From Dokdonella sp041395345 (lineage in GTDB: Bacteria > Pseudomonadota > Gammaproteobacteria > Xanthomonadales > Rhodanobacteraceae), in NCBI RefSeq assembly GCF_041395345.1, contig NZ_JAWLAR010000016.1, positions 1 through 64,000 of the forward strand: a DNA stretch of 64,000 nt, written 5' to 3'. This document shows positions 41,868-50,970 of the stretch, piece by piece. Below the pieces are notes generated by a model. That model ran no database searches and was not told the DNA's origin. It saw only the letters and a program-made list of their open reading frames with translations. The translations under genes were made by a program, and so were the position numbers. Position 1 is the stretch's first letter; the number at the start of each line of letters is the position of its first letter.

Positions 41868-44552
41868 TCAGGCCAGTGTTTCCAGTGTCGCTTGCAGGGC
41901 ACGCTCGAAGCGCGATTCGAGTGCCGCGTCGCGATCGTCAACGGTTCCCAGTTGCGACCAGGTCGCAATCAACTCGCGCAGGGCATTGCCGGGTGCCGGG
42001 GCCTGCACGCCACGCATGCGGGCAGCAAGCTTTTCGACCTGCATGTCCATGCGGCGCTGACGGTCTTCGGCAGGCGCTTCCATGCCGGCCAGTTGCTCGA
42101 TCTCGAGTACGCAATCGCGCAGCGCATCTCGCTCACCGGTCGCAACGGGATTGCCGTCGAGCAAGGGCTGGATGCGAGCCTCGATTTCCTCGGCAGCCAG
42201 GCTCAGCGGGGCCAGCCCGGAGCGGGAGGCGTTGAACGCCGACGCGTCGATTTCGCCACGTTCGAGTCTTCGAGCCAGGGAATAATGAGCCAGCCAGATA
42301 TCGAACTCGGCACGTCGCTGCTCACGGTCATGCCGCGCCTGGAGCGCGGACAGTGCGCTTCGGGCCGATTCGAAACGCTGGCGCAGTGCGCCATCCCGGA
42401 TGCCGAGCGCACGCCACTCGTTTTCGACGCGCTGCACGCTGCTGCGCTCCGGCATGGCGCTGGCATGGGCCAGGGCTTCCATCTCGGCACACAGATTGGC
42501 CGCCGAATCGAGCGTCTGCTGTTCCTGCGCGGCACGTGCGTCGCGCTCGGTGTCGGCGCGTGCAAACACGGCATCCAGCGCCGCACGGAACTGCTTCCAC
42601 TGCGCCTGGTCGCGTGATCGCTTGCCGTTGCCCGATTTCTGCCAGAGTTTCTGCAGATCGCGTGCCTGCGACATCGCCGTGCGCAAGTCGGCTTGTTCGG
42701 AAAGGGCCAGCGCGCGCGCGATCAGATCCTGCTTGGCTGTTTCGATCAGTGCGTACTGCGCACTAATGCGCTCATCGATGGCGCTCAGGGCCGCCTTGAG
42801 TTCGGCGGCGAGGTGCTTGCGCTCGCGCGGGTTGACCCGGTCGAGCCGGCGCAGGGCGTCGGTGGCCTGCTTGCGCAGATTGGCCAAGCCGCGCCAGTCC
42901 GCTTCTTCCGCACTGGCGGCTGCCCTGGCTTCGGCAACCAGTGCCTCGGTTTCCCCGGTGCCCTGCTTGCGCAACTCGTCGCGCTTCTCGAAATAGGGCT
43001 TGGCCGGTTCAATGGCCTTGTGACAGAGCGCGCGAAAACGCCGGGTCATGCCGTCGGCGGAGCGCGCCGGGCGTGCTTCGATCTGGTCCAGATGCGCCCA
43101 TTCCGTCTGGATCTCGCGAACGCGCGTTGCGATCGCGTCCGGATGCAGTCCTGTTTCCGGCAAGACTTCCAGTTCTTCGCACAGTTGCTGACGACGCTCG
43201 TTGTCGCTCCAGCGTTGCCACTCGGCTATCTTCGCGTATTCGCTTTCGATGTCAGCCAGTTGGTCGCGCATGGCTGCAGGTATGGTTTTCATCTGGCGCC
43301 GGAGCCGGTTCACCGCAGCGTGACCCTTGTGCGCTTCGGCGGTCTTTCCAGCCCGAATCGCTTCGGACGTGGTCGCGATCGCAGCCTGCAAGGCTTCCAC
43401 GGCCCGCTTCTGTTTCAGGGCCTGTTCGGCACGTGCCTCCGCCTGCAATTCGTTACGTGCCGCAATCGCGGCATCCTGGTCGGCCCTGGCTTCCGCCACG
43501 GCGATGGCTCTTGCTTCGGAGTCGCTGGTTTCCGGCATCGATTGCAGCGCAGCCAGCTGTGCGCCAAGACGCGTGAAGCGCACCGACACCACGGCACTGG
43601 CTTCATCGCCGTCGCGTGCGTAGGCGGCGTGCAAGCCGGTCAGCGCCTCGAAGCGCTGCAGCAACTCCTCGCAGCGGCTTCTGGCAGAGCCGCCGGCCAG
43701 CACCTGCGCGATGGCTTCGAGCTCTTGCTCGATGTGCTGACGGTCGAGCGCGCGCTGGCGAAGCCTTGCCACCTGGTCCGGGTCGCGGCTCAGCGCATAC
43801 AGCTCGAGCGCATTCTCGTAGCGCGTGACAAGTGTCTGATCGGCCTTGCCGGCAACGCTTTGCCAGGCTTCGGCAATCCGGCTTGCACCATCGCCGCCTT
43901 CGCCTTCGCGCAGGAGGCGCTCCATCTGTTCGCAAAGTTGACGTGCCCGTGTTTCGATTGCGACTGCGTCGCCACGATCGACCAGAAGATTCTCCAGGCG
44001 TTCGGCGGCACGGCGACTGATGGACTTGTCGGTCTTGCGTGTGCGTTCGATGATGCGGGCGAGCTGGGATTCCTCGGTGATGCGTTCGAGTGCGGCCTGT
44101 CGGATATCTGGATCCGAATCAGCGGTCGCGCGATCCAGCATGAAGGCCGGTTTGTCGATGCGCTGCAACGCAGCCATGCGCAGTTCCGCCTCCGGTGCGC
44201 TGGTGGCGATCTGCTCGATAAGACGTGGGTCATCCTGGGCACGCAGCAGGCGCAGGCGATCGGTCAGGGCGGGCGCGGAGGGATGCGTTCCCGCCAACAG
44301 TTCCACGAACAGGTTCCGCGCGATCTTGCGTACGCCTTCGTCGCGGTCATCGGTGGCCATGCTCTGGGCCAGGGCGGGATCGGCAAGTCGTTTCAGTGCG
44401 GCGATGCGAACGCCGGCATCGGTGTCCTCACGGACCAGCCTTGGCAGGGATTCGATCAGCTCGGGGCTCTTGTCGGTGGCGACTGCGGCGCGGCGCACGG
44501 ACTCGTCCTTGGACTGCCAGCGCGGCTTGGAGAAAAAACGGGCAAGACTCAT
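41868..44552 (-). CDS. Long DUF349 coiled-coil protein
   Basis: An 894-residue cytoplasmic, highly charged helical protein. The N-terminal 180 residues look like HEAT-type repeats (VRRAAVATDKSPELIE, VRIAALKRLADPALA, IRQAALERITEES). Long coiled coils follow, with DUF349 units (WAHLDQIEARPARS...ALCHKAIEPAKPYF and LQKLWQKSGNGKRSRDQAQW...) around residues 500-690. The function of DUF349 is unknown. Start and spacing (34 bases after the TraB gene) suggest it is the last gene of the aguA-aguB-traB run. Confidence 0.8.
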   Translation of the reverse strand: MSLARFFSKPRWQSKDESVRRAAVATDKSPELIESLPRLVREDTDAGVRIAALKRLADPALAQSMATDDRDEGVRKIARNLFVELLAGTHPSAPALTDRLRLLRAQDDPRLIEQIATSAPEAELRMAALQRIDKPAFMLDRATADSDPDIRQAALERITEESQLARIIERTRKTDKSISRRAAERLENLLVDRGDAVAIETRARQLCEQMERLLREGEGGDGASRIAEAWQSVAGKADQTLVTRYENALELYALSRDPDQVARLRQRALDRQHIEQELEAIAQVLAGGSARSRCEELLQRFEALTGLHAAYARDGDEASAVVSVRFTRLGAQLAALQSMPETSDSEARAIAVAEARADQDAAIAARNELQAEARAEQALKQKRAVEALQAAIATTSEAIRAGKTAEAHKGHAAVNRLRRQMKTIPAAMRDQLADIESEYAKIAEWQRWSDNERRQQLCEELEVLPETGLHPDAIATRVREIQTEWAHLDQIEARPARSADGMTRRFRALCHKAIEPAKPYFEKRDELRKQGTGETEALVAEARAAASAEEADWRGLANLRKQATDALRRLDRVNPRERKHLAAELKAALSAIDERISAQYALIETAKQDLIARALALSEQADLRTAMSQARDLQKLWQKSGNGKRSRDQAQWKQFRAALDAVFARADTERDARAAQEQQTLDSAANLCAEMEALAHASAMPERSSVQRVENEWRALGIRDGALRQRFESARSALSALQARHDREQRRAEFDIWLAHYSLARRLERGEIDASAFNASRSGLAPLSLAAEEIEARIQPLLDGNPVATGERDALRDCVLEIEQLAGMEAPAEDRQRRMDMQVEKLAARMRGVQAPAPGNALRELIATWSQLGTVDDRDAALESRFERALQATLETLA

Positions 44553-44586
44553 GGGTGGATTCGCAGGAAGTTGTCGAGCGCGAGGC

Positions 44587-45840
44587 TCAGAGCAGGGATT
44601 TGATGATGCGGAAACCGGCTATCCAGGTGCCGAACATCATGCCGAGATTGGTAAACACGAAGACCAGCAGGGTGCGCGAGATGCGGTTCTTCCACCAGCC
44701 GGTCCAGTGGATGACGTCGTCGCGAAGACTGTCGAAATCCGCCACTCGCGGCCGGTGAATCCAGACTTCGACACCCGCGCTTGCCGCACCCACCGGAACA
44801 CCCGGCCGGAACGGTTTCAGCGGAGCAACGATGAAGCCGGCCAGCGCACTGAGCGGATGTCCGCCTGCGGCGAAGGTGCCGATGGCTGCACCGATGCCGG
44901 TGCACAGAATCCAGACCCACAAGGCGTCGGTGCCGAATTCGGCGCCACGGTAGAACAGGCTGGCGATGGCCACTGCAATGATGGCGAAGATCGCGAATCC
45001 GATGCGCTTCGGCCATGGCGATCCGGGTGGCAACTCGGAAAGGGTCTTCTGCATCGGTCCCGGTGCATCGACTTGCGACTCGATGGCTTTCTCGATGCCG
45101 GCCAGATGACCCGCGCCGATCACCGCAAGTACGCGCTGCACCGGCTTGCCGGCATTCGATGCCTGTTCCGACTCTTCGCGCAATCGCGCGGTCATGTAGC
45201 GGTCGCGTTCGGAGATCAGGGCCTCGAAAAGCGGGGGCGACTCCCTGGCGAACTCGTTGAACATGCTGCCGAGCATGTCGCCTTCCTTGAGCTTCTCGAT
45301 TTCGCTTTCCTCGACGTCTTCGCGCGAGATCAGGCTCGCGGCAAGCCCACCCATGATGCCAAGCCGGTCGACGAAGCCGACACTGCGGATGGCCCGCTTG
45401 AGGGTGATACCGACCTCGCGATCGATCAGCCAAACCGGCAGTTCGCGCGCTTCCGCACCATCGATGGCTGCCTTCATTTCCGCGCCGGGTTCGATTCCGA
45501 ACTGTTCGGCAAGTCGACGCTGGAATGCGGACAGGGCGAGATTGGCGGCGACCAGGCCGGCCTTGCCCTGGCGGATGATCTGGAACAGATCGAGATTGCG
45601 GAACGATTCCGGATCGCGCATCGACTTGTAGCGCGGTTCGCACAATTCCACGGCCACGGCATCGAAGGATTCGCGCTCGAGGATTTCGCGCACGGCCTCG
45701 ACACTCGCGCGCGAGACATGCGCAGTGCCGAGCAGGACGTATTCGATGCCATCGCGATGGACGCGTGCAATCGGCTGCGCCGCGAGCGTCTCGCTGGCTT
45801 CATGTTCGGGTTGGGGGTGTTGCAAGGTTTCAGTGTTCAA
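44587..45840 (-). CDS. TraB/PrgY-family membrane protein
   Basis: A 417-residue protein of the TraB/PrgY (pheromone shutdown) family. The N-terminal domain has the hallmark YVLLGTAHVS (about 34-43) and the conserved GAGHLAGI (about 239-246), which in this family carry likely metal-binding His residues. Four transmembrane segments occupy about 275-415. Activity is not established for bacterial members; a metallo-hydrolase role is an inference from the Tiki/TraB superfamily. The start is TTG at 45838-45840, overlapping the aguB TGA (TTGA); the next in-frame ATG is about 75 codons on and would lose GTAHVS. Confidence 0.8.
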   Translation of the reverse strand: MNTETLQHPQPEHEASETLAAQPIARVHRDGIEYVLLGTAHVSRASVEAVREILERESFDAVAVELCEPRYKSMRDPESFRNLDLFQIIRQGKAGLVAANLALSAFQRRLAEQFGIEPGAEMKAAIDGAEARELPVWLIDREVGITLKRAIRSVGFVDRLGIMGGLAASLISREDVEESEIEKLKEGDMLGSMFNEFARESPPLFEALISERDRYMTARLREESEQASNAGKPVQRVLAVIGAGHLAGIEKAIESQVDAPGPMQKTLSELPPGSPWPKRIGFAIFAIIAVAIASLFYRGAEFGTDALWVWILCTGIGAAIGTFAAGGHPLSALAGFIVAPLKPFRPGVPVGAASAGVEVWIHRPRVADFDSLRDDVIHWTGWWKNRISRTLLVFVFTNLGMMFGTWIAGFRIIKSLL

Positions 45841-46724
45841 TCGCGATATCGCTTGAGCAGGTCGGAATAGGCGTCGATGCGCCGGTCACGCAGGAAAGGC
45901 CAGATGCGCCGCACGGATTCACTGCGAGCGAGGTCGATATCGGCGATCAGCAGTTCGGGCTGCTTGATCGAAGCCTGGGCGAGGTACTCGCCTTGCGGTC
46001 CGGCGACAAAACTGGAGCCCCAGAAATCGATGCCGCGGCCGCCATCGGGCGAGGCTTCGAAGCCGGTGCGATTGACCGCGAGCAGGGGAATGCCGTTTGC
46101 AACGGCGTGGCCGCGCTGGATCGTGATCCAGGCATCGCGCTGTCGGTCTTTTTCTTCCTTGCTGTCGTCCGGATCCCATCCGATCGCGGTCGGGTAGAGC
46201 AGCAAGTCGGCACCGGCCAGGGCCATCAGGCGTGCGCCCTCCGGATACCACTGGTCCCAGCAGACCAGCACGCCGAGCTTTCCGACCGAAGTCTGGATCG
46301 GCTCGAAGCCGAGATCGCCCGGCGTGAAGTAGAACTTCTCGTAGAACGCCGGGTCGTCCGGAATATGCATCTTTCGGTAGGTGCCGGCGATCGCGCGCGA
46401 GCGATCGAAGACCACCGCGGTGTTGTGATAAAGCCCGGCAGCACGGCGTTCGAACAACGAACAGACGAGGACCAGCTTGAGCTCCTCGGCCAGGGCGCCG
46501 ATGCGCTCGGTCGAAGGGCCGGGGATCGATTCGGCGCGATCGAACTCGTCGACACTTTCGTGCTGGCAGAAGTATGGGCCGTTGTGCAGTTCCTGCAGCA
46601 GCACGAGTTCAACGCCGTCCCGGGCTGCCTGGCGCAGACCGGCTTCGATGGCGTCGAGATTCGCTTCGGTACTGCCGTGGTCGATCTCCTGCAGCAGGCC
46701 GACCTTGAGGGATTTCTGGCTCAT
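45837..46724 (-). CDS. aguB: N-carbamoylputrescine amidase
   Basis: A 295-residue nitrilase-superfamily hydrolase that converts N-carbamoylputrescine to putrescine, carbon dioxide and ammonia. The catalytic triad is visible: Glu45 (LLQELHNGPYF), Lys118 (YRKMHIPDDP) and Cys155 (VLVCWDQWYPEGAR); these flanks are the ones typical of AguB. It lies downstream of aguA, the preceding step, with a repeat between them, and overlaps the TraB gene. Cytoplasmic. Confidence 0.95.
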   Translation of the reverse strand: MSQKSLKVGLLQEIDHGSTEANLDAIEAGLRQAARDGVELVLLQELHNGPYFCQHESVDEFDRAESIPGPSTERIGALAEELKLVLVCSLFERRAAGLYHNTAVVFDRSRAIAGTYRKMHIPDDPAFYEKFYFTPGDLGFEPIQTSVGKLGVLVCWDQWYPEGARLMALAGADLLLYPTAIGWDPDDSKEEKDRQRDAWITIQRGHAVANGIPLLAVNRTGFEASPDGGRGIDFWGSSFVAGPQGEYLAQASIKQPELLIADIDLARSESVRRIWPFLRDRRIDAYSDLLKRYRD

Positions 46725-46826
46725 TGGATTCGAAAACGGGCAAAGGCGGAATGGTAACGCGGATTGCCTGTTGCGAGGAAAACGAAAGGGCAGAAACGCG
46801 AAGTCCGCAGGATCTGGAGGTTGCTT

Positions 46827-46935
46827 TTCCTTCTCCCCTCGGGAGAAGGTGCCCGATTGGGCGGATGAGCGTGCGCGCGTGCCGGAAATTCCGTTCCGCG
46901 CTTACCCTCACCCCAACCCTCTCCCGGGGGGAGTG
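46827..46935. repeat. Composite intergenic repeat between aguA and aguB
   Basis: Starts with hairpin CCTTCTCCC/GGGAGAAGG (46829-46849), passes GCGGATGAG, and ends CCCTCACCCCAACCCTCTCC. This is the CTCTCCC...GTTGGGGTGAGGG repeat common in Proteobacteria; a second copy of its hairpin stands at 48914-48936. The right end overlaps the last codons and stop of aguA. Confidence 0.8.
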
Positions 46936-47987
46936 GGAGCAGCGCCCGCGTCCATCGCAAGTACGCCCTTCGGCAACTGCATGGTCACGCAATGCAGGCT
47001 GCCGTTCTGCCAGATCAGCGGGCGGCACGGGATCTGGACGATTTCCCGGCCCGGATGGGCGATGCCGATGATGCGCGCGGCTTCATCATCGGCCTTGTCA
47101 GCATAGGCCGGAACGAGCACGGCGCCATTGATGATCAGGTAGTTCGCATACGAGGCGGCCAGGCGGCGACCGCCATCGACAATGGGCTGCGGCCAGGGCA
47201 GGGCATGCAGGGTATAGGGTCTGCCCTCGGCCGTTCGCAGGGTGGCCAGTTCGTCCCGCATCCTGCCCAGCTCGTTGAAATGCGCGTCTCCCGGGTCGTC
47301 ACACGCCTGGAACACGATGGCCTCGTCAGGCGCCAGCCTTGCGAGGGTATCGATGTGGGCGTCGGTGTCATCACCCTCAAGATAGCCGTGATCGAGCCAG
47401 AGCACGCGTTCTGCGGCCAGGGTGTCGAGCAGCACGGCATCGATCTCTTCGCGAGACTGATCCGGGTGGCGCAGGGCAAGGCACTTCCAGGTGGTCAGGA
47501 TCGTGCCTGCGCCGTCGGATTCGATGGCACCACCCTCCAGCGCCCAGTCAATAGGGCGATGCGCGGATTCGACGAACAACTTGCGACGGATCAGTTCGCT
47601 GACGATCCGGTCGTCGAGGCTGGCCTCGAACTTGCCGCCCCAGCCGGTGAAGCGGAAGTCATTCAGGGTGAAGCCGTCGGCGTTCTTCAAGCAGATCGGA
47701 CCGGAATCTCGCAGCCAGGTGTCGTCATAGGGCACCTCGACGAACTGCAGGCGTGCCAAATCGATGCCGTCCGCAGTCAGCAGTTGTTCGGCTCGCTGCC
47801 GCACGGACGCATCACCCACCAGGACGATGGCTCGCTGAAAACGGGTGATGCCGGCAACCAGCGCAACATAGGTTGCCTCGACCGACTCGAGCCGGTCGGC
47901 CCAATCCGTATCCGCATGTGGCCAGGCGACAAGGATCGCGTCCTGCGGCTCCCATTCGGCGGGCAGGCGCAATCGGGGTGTGTTCAT
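46908..47987 (-). CDS. aguA: Agmatine deiminase
   Basis: A 359-residue peptidyl-arginine-deiminase-type enzyme that converts agmatine to N-carbamoylputrescine and ammonia. Landmarks are EWEPQDAILVAWPH near the start, the substrate-binding WLRDSGPI (about 95-102), the catalytic His region LWLDHGYLEGDDTDAHID and nucleophile Cys333 in NGSLHCVTMQLP. The last residues, PTPPGRGLG, are encoded by an intergenic repeat (GRGLG-stop reads GGGAGAGGGTTGGGGTGA), so the natural end probably lay just before. Together with AguB it makes putrescine; arginine decarboxylase is not in the window. Confidence 0.95.
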   Translation of the reverse strand: MNTPRLRLPAEWEPQDAILVAWPHADTDWADRLESVEATYVALVAGITRFQRAIVLVGDASVRQRAEQLLTADGIDLARLQFVEVPYDDTWLRDSGPICLKNADGFTLNDFRFTGWGGKFEASLDDRIVSELIRRKLFVESAHRPIDWALEGGAIESDGAGTILTTWKCLALRHPDQSREEIDAVLLDTLAAERVLWLDHGYLEGDDTDAHIDTLARLAPDEAIVFQACDDPGDAHFNELGRMRDELATLRTAEGRPYTLHALPWPQPIVDGGRRLAASYANYLIINGAVLVPAYADKADDEAARIIGIAHPGREIVQIPCRPLIWQNGSLHCVTMQLPKGVLAMDAGAAPTPPGRGLG

Positions 47988-48000
47988 GGAGTGTCGGGAA

Positions 48001-48300
48001 TCAGGCGCCGTCGCGGACGCTGTGGATCACGATGTTCTTTTCGAAGTAGACCGTGAAGCCGTTGTACTGCCAGCGGTTGATCACCGGGTGCAGCGGTGTG
48101 TCGCCACCCGCAGGAGGAAGCTTGGCTTCCGGCGCGCCAAAGCGCTTTTCGACCTGACTCATGTTGAGGCCGCGCTGGGGCACGTTGGTGGCGCGCACAT
48201 TGGTCTGGCCCAGGGTCACGGTTTCCGCATGGATCATCGGAGCGGCCACGAACAGGCCTGAAGCCAGCAGCGTATTTGCGAGAACAAACTTCAAGTTCAT
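48001..48300 (-). CDS. Small periplasmic protein, BamE-like
   Basis: A 99-residue protein with a leader peptide (1-25, cut after IHA) and a mature domain of about 70 residues. NMSQVEKRFGAPEAKLP followed by NRWQYNGFTVYFEKN resembles the BamE/SmpA fold, where a helix with xxxQVxxxxGxP is followed by a W-x-Y strand. There is no lipobox Cys, so it would be soluble. AGGAGG lies before ATG 48300. Only 13 bases separate its stop from the aguA start, so it may head the aguA operon; the functional link is unclear. Confidence 0.7.
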   Translation of the reverse strand: MNLKFVLANTLLASGLFVAAPMIHAETVTLGQTNVRATNVPQRGLNMSQVEKRFGAPEAKLPPAGGDTPLHPVINRWQYNGFTVYFEKNIVIHSVRDGA

Positions 48301-48667
48301 CACCGAACCTCCTGATCTCAATGGGTGAATTGACGAATGGCGCAGTTGTATCAGAAGCGTCGCGCCAGTTCCATGCTGGCTTGCACATTGTGGGGCCGAA
48401 GCAGATCAGGAGCTGGACCCAAGCCTGCGCCGGGATGACGAAAGCTTGTTGATTGAGCTCCCTGCATTGCAGAAGCTCCACGAGAAATCATCGCCGGCTC
48501 GAAGTGCCGCTTCTCGCGTCACGCGGTCGTGCCAGGGCAGGCTGGAAGCACTTCAATTCAGCCGAATGGCTGTTCATCCGGTTCCTGTTCGAACCGGCTG
48601 CACACCACCCCGGAAACGCAAAAGGCCGCTTTCGCGGCCTCTCGACGGTGAATCTGCAGGCTGCCGC
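48301..48667. other. Intergenic stretch upstream of the aguA run
   Basis: 367 bases without a supported gene. It contains the rpmJ terminator (48617-48640), a CGGGATGACG half repeat (about 48430-48440), and presumably the promoter for the small periplasmic protein and aguA. Confidence 0.5.
48617..48640 (-). terminator. Rho-independent terminator of rpmJ
   Basis: On the minus strand AGGCCGC, loop GAAA, GCGGCCT is followed by TTT; it lies about 28 bases past the rpmJ stop. Confidence 0.85.
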
Positions 48668-48793
48668 TTAGCGCTGACGCGCCTTGAAACGCGGGTTGCT
48701 CTTGCAGATCACGAAAACCTTGCCGCGGCGGCGCACGATCTTGCAATCGCGGTGGCGGGACTTGGCGGACTTGAGCGAAGAAAGGACTTTCAT
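48668..48793 (-). CDS. rpmJ: Ribosomal protein L36, zinc-free type
   Basis: A 41-residue protein of the large ribosomal subunit, read as MKVLSSLKSAKSRHRDCKIV then RRRGKVFVICKSNPRFKARQR. Of the four zinc ligands in classic L36 (Cys-x2-Cys, Cys, His), the first Cys and the His are replaced, so this is the zinc-independent (YkgO-like, C-minus) form, which is the usual one in Xanthomonadales as far as I recall. GAGG precedes ATG 48793 and a terminator follows. It is divergent from selO. Confidence 0.95.
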   Translation of the reverse strand: MKVLSSLKSAKSRHRDCKIVRRRGKVFVICKSNPRFKARQR

Positions 48794-49214
48794 GGGAAAC
48801 CTCGGGGCGAACGGGCTTGAGCAAAGCGCGCAAGTATATCGGTGAATTCAGAATGTTGCAAAGCATTATCGGGTGCCGAATGTGCAGCGGCGGCAGGAGG
48901 GCGCTGTCTTGAGCCCCTCTCCCCTCGGGAGAGGGGTTGGGGTGACGACTGCATGGATGCAGGAGGTAGAGCGACGCATGGAGCAGTTGCCGAGGGTGCG
49001 GTTGGAGCAACAACTTCAGGCAATCGGGAAGCGGTCCTCGAAGTCTGGGCCAAATCTGGCCTTTCCTGGCGCTGCGTTCCTCGATCCGCCCTGCGGGCAC
49101 GATCCTTCGAATGGAGTAGGGGCAAAGCCCCTGTTCACGAGGGTTCGGGCGCATTGCATGCGCGAATTCTGCCGACCCGGCCCGGTCTTGATTTGATCCG
49201 GAAAGGGCCCGAGC
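48794..49214. repeat. Intergenic stretch rich in repeats between rpmJ and selO
   Basis: 421 bases without a supported gene. Hairpin CCCCTCTCCC/GGGAGAGGGG (48914-48936) followed by GTTGGGGTGA is the same repeat as at the aguA end. Directly after it, 48946-48993 matches the dispersed repeat copy B flank (GACTGCATGGATGCAGGAGG, then AGCAGTTGCCGAG). Promoters of rpmJ and selO must lie here. Confidence 0.7.
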
Positions 49215-50801
49215 TTGGTTCCCATGCCAGACTCCCCGCCGATGACCCGTCTCGAGTTCGACAATGTGTTTACCCGTGATCTGCCGGGCGACCCTGTCTC
49301 CGGCTCCGCCCTGCGCGAGGTACGTGAGGCAACCTGGTCGTGGGTCGATCCGACTGCGGTGCGTGCGCCCAGGCTGGTGGCGCACTCCGAAGAAGTGGCG
49401 AATTTCCTCGGTTTTTCGGTAGATGACGTCAATTCGAAGCAGTTTGCCGATGTTTTCGCCGGAAATGCGCTTTTGGACGGCATGCGGCCGTATGCGGCCA
49501 ACTACGGAGGACACCAATTCGGCCACTGGGCCGGTCAGCTCGGTGACGGTCGCGCCATTTCGCTGGGCGAAGTTGTCAACCGCCAGGGCCAGCGCTGGGA
49601 GCTGCAACTGAAGGGCGCCGGGCCGACACCGTACTCTCGCAGTGCGGATGGCCGCGCCGTGATGCGTTCGTCGATCCGCGAGTTCCTCTGCAGCGAGGCC
49701 ATGCATCATCTGGGAGTGCCGACCACGCGCGCACTCAGCCTCGTCGCGACAGGCGAGAGCGTCGTCCGCGACATGTTCTATGACGGCCATCCGGCCGCCG
49801 AGCCCGGCGCTGTCGTCTGCCGGGTCGCGCCTTCGTTCATCCGCTTCGGCACCTTCGAACTGCCATCCTCTCGCGGCGAACTCGACTTGCTCGATCGCCT
49901 GATCGATTTCACCATTCGGCGCGATTTCCCGGATCTGCACGGCATGGGCGAGACACTGCGCGCCGACTGGTTTGCCGAGGTCTGCGCGCGCACGGCAACG
50001 ATGATCGCGCACTGGATGCGGGTCGGCTTTGTGCATGGCGTGATGAACACCGACAACATGTCGATTCTGGGCTTGACCATCGACTACGGTCCCTATGGCT
50101 GGATCGACAATTTCGATCCGGACTGGACGCCGAATACGACCGATCGGCAGAACCGCCGCTATCGATTCGGTCAGCAGGCCCAGGTCGCCCACTGGAATCT
50201 GGCCGCACTCGCCCAGGCGCTGGCCCCTGCGTTCGCCTCGATCGAACCCTTGCAGGCAGGTTTGAAGGGCTACGCCGAAACCTACGCCCGCGCGGAAGGC
50301 GCGAATATCGCCGCCAAGCTCGGTCTCATTGAATGCCGCGACGAGGACGTGGCCCTGATGCAGGACGTCTACGAATGGATGGCCGCGACCGAGATCGACA
50401 TGACGATCTTCTTCAGGACGCTGTCGGAAGACTCTTCAACATCAATGACATCGGAGTCTTTTCGCGACGCGTTCTACGATGCGGGCTTGCAAGAGGAAGG
50501 CCTGGTCACGCTGCAACAATGGCTTGATCGCTATGGCAGCCGCTTGCGCGAGGATCCCCAATCCGCCGAGCAGCGACGCGAGCGCATGCGTGCTGCCAAT
50601 CCCAAGTATGTGCTGCGCAACTGGCTGGCCCAGCAAGCCATCGACAAGGCCGCCGAGGGCGACGAGTCGGAAATCCACAGGCTGCTCGATGTGATGCGGC
50701 GCCCCTATGACGACCAGCCGGGCAGTGAAGGCTACGCTGCCCGCCGACCGGACTGGGCGCGCCACAAGGCAGGCTGCTCGATGCTTTCCTGCAGCTCGTG
50801 A
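49215..50801 (+). CDS. selO: Protein adenylyltransferase SelO (YdiU)
   Basis: A 528-residue pseudokinase-fold enzyme that transfers AMP from ATP to Ser, Thr or Tyr of target proteins in redox control. Family marks: ANYGGHQFGHWAGQLGDGRA, the nucleotide-binding QLKGAGPTPYSRSADG, RSSIREFLCSEAMHHLGVPT, and metal-binding NTDN (about 278-281). The C-terminus ends SCSS, with Cys where animal SelO has selenocysteine. Start uncertain: TTG 49215 has GGAAAGGG seven bases upstream; ATG 49224 and ATG 49242 (before TRLEFDNVFTR) are in frame without a site. Length agrees with the family. Confidence 0.93.
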   Translation: MVPMPDSPPMTRLEFDNVFTRDLPGDPVSGSALREVREATWSWVDPTAVRAPRLVAHSEEVANFLGFSVDDVNSKQFADVFAGNALLDGMRPYAANYGGHQFGHWAGQLGDGRAISLGEVVNRQGQRWELQLKGAGPTPYSRSADGRAVMRSSIREFLCSEAMHHLGVPTTRALSLVATGESVVRDMFYDGHPAAEPGAVVCRVAPSFIRFGTFELPSSRGELDLLDRLIDFTIRRDFPDLHGMGETLRADWFAEVCARTATMIAHWMRVGFVHGVMNTDNMSILGLTIDYGPYGWIDNFDPDWTPNTTDRQNRRYRFGQQAQVAHWNLAALAQALAPAFASIEPLQAGLKGYAETYARAEGANIAAKLGLIECRDEDVALMQDVYEWMAATEIDMTIFFRTLSEDSSTSMTSESFRDAFYDAGLQEEGLVTLQQWLDRYGSRLREDPQSAEQRRERMRAANPKYVLRNWLAQQAIDKAAEGDESEIHRLLDVMRRPYDDQPGSEGYAARRPDWARHKAGCSMLSCSS

Positions 50802-50926
50802 TGATCAGCGGAGCGCACCGCTGCCCGGGCGGCATTCGATCTGGAGCCATGGCGGACATGCCCATTTGCACATGACGAATCCGGGTGAACAGGTCAGGAT
50901 TGCAGACTTTCCGCGACGCCGCGGAC

Positions 50927-50946
50927 CCGGCATCGTGCCGGTTTTC
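50927..50946 (+). terminator. Small hairpin with T-tract before the first TldD-like gene
   Basis: CCGGCA, loop TCG, TGCCGG, then TTTTC. It lies 126 bases past selO and 25 bases before the next start, where it could end selO transcription or act as an attenuator in the leader of the TldD-like gene. Confidence 0.55.
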
Positions 50947-50970
50947 TCATAGGGCAGGAGGGAACCCCGG

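Noticed and set aside
42693..44603. 636-codon plus-strand frame inside the DUF349 gene
   Set aside because: Antisense shadow without start signals; the minus-strand product has coherent coiled-coil and DUF349 features.
48558..50192. 544-codon minus-strand open frame covering selO, a repeat and rpmJ
   Set aside because: SelO on the plus strand is unmistakable and rpmJ lies in another frame of the minus strand; the frame crosses intergenic repeats and a terminator.
50801..50875. 24-codon open frame overlapping the selO stop (TGATG), ahead of the TldD-like genes
   Set aside because: Considered as a precursor peptide for TldD/TldE, but it has no ribosome-binding site of its own, no repeated or core-like composition, and such short frames arise by chance.
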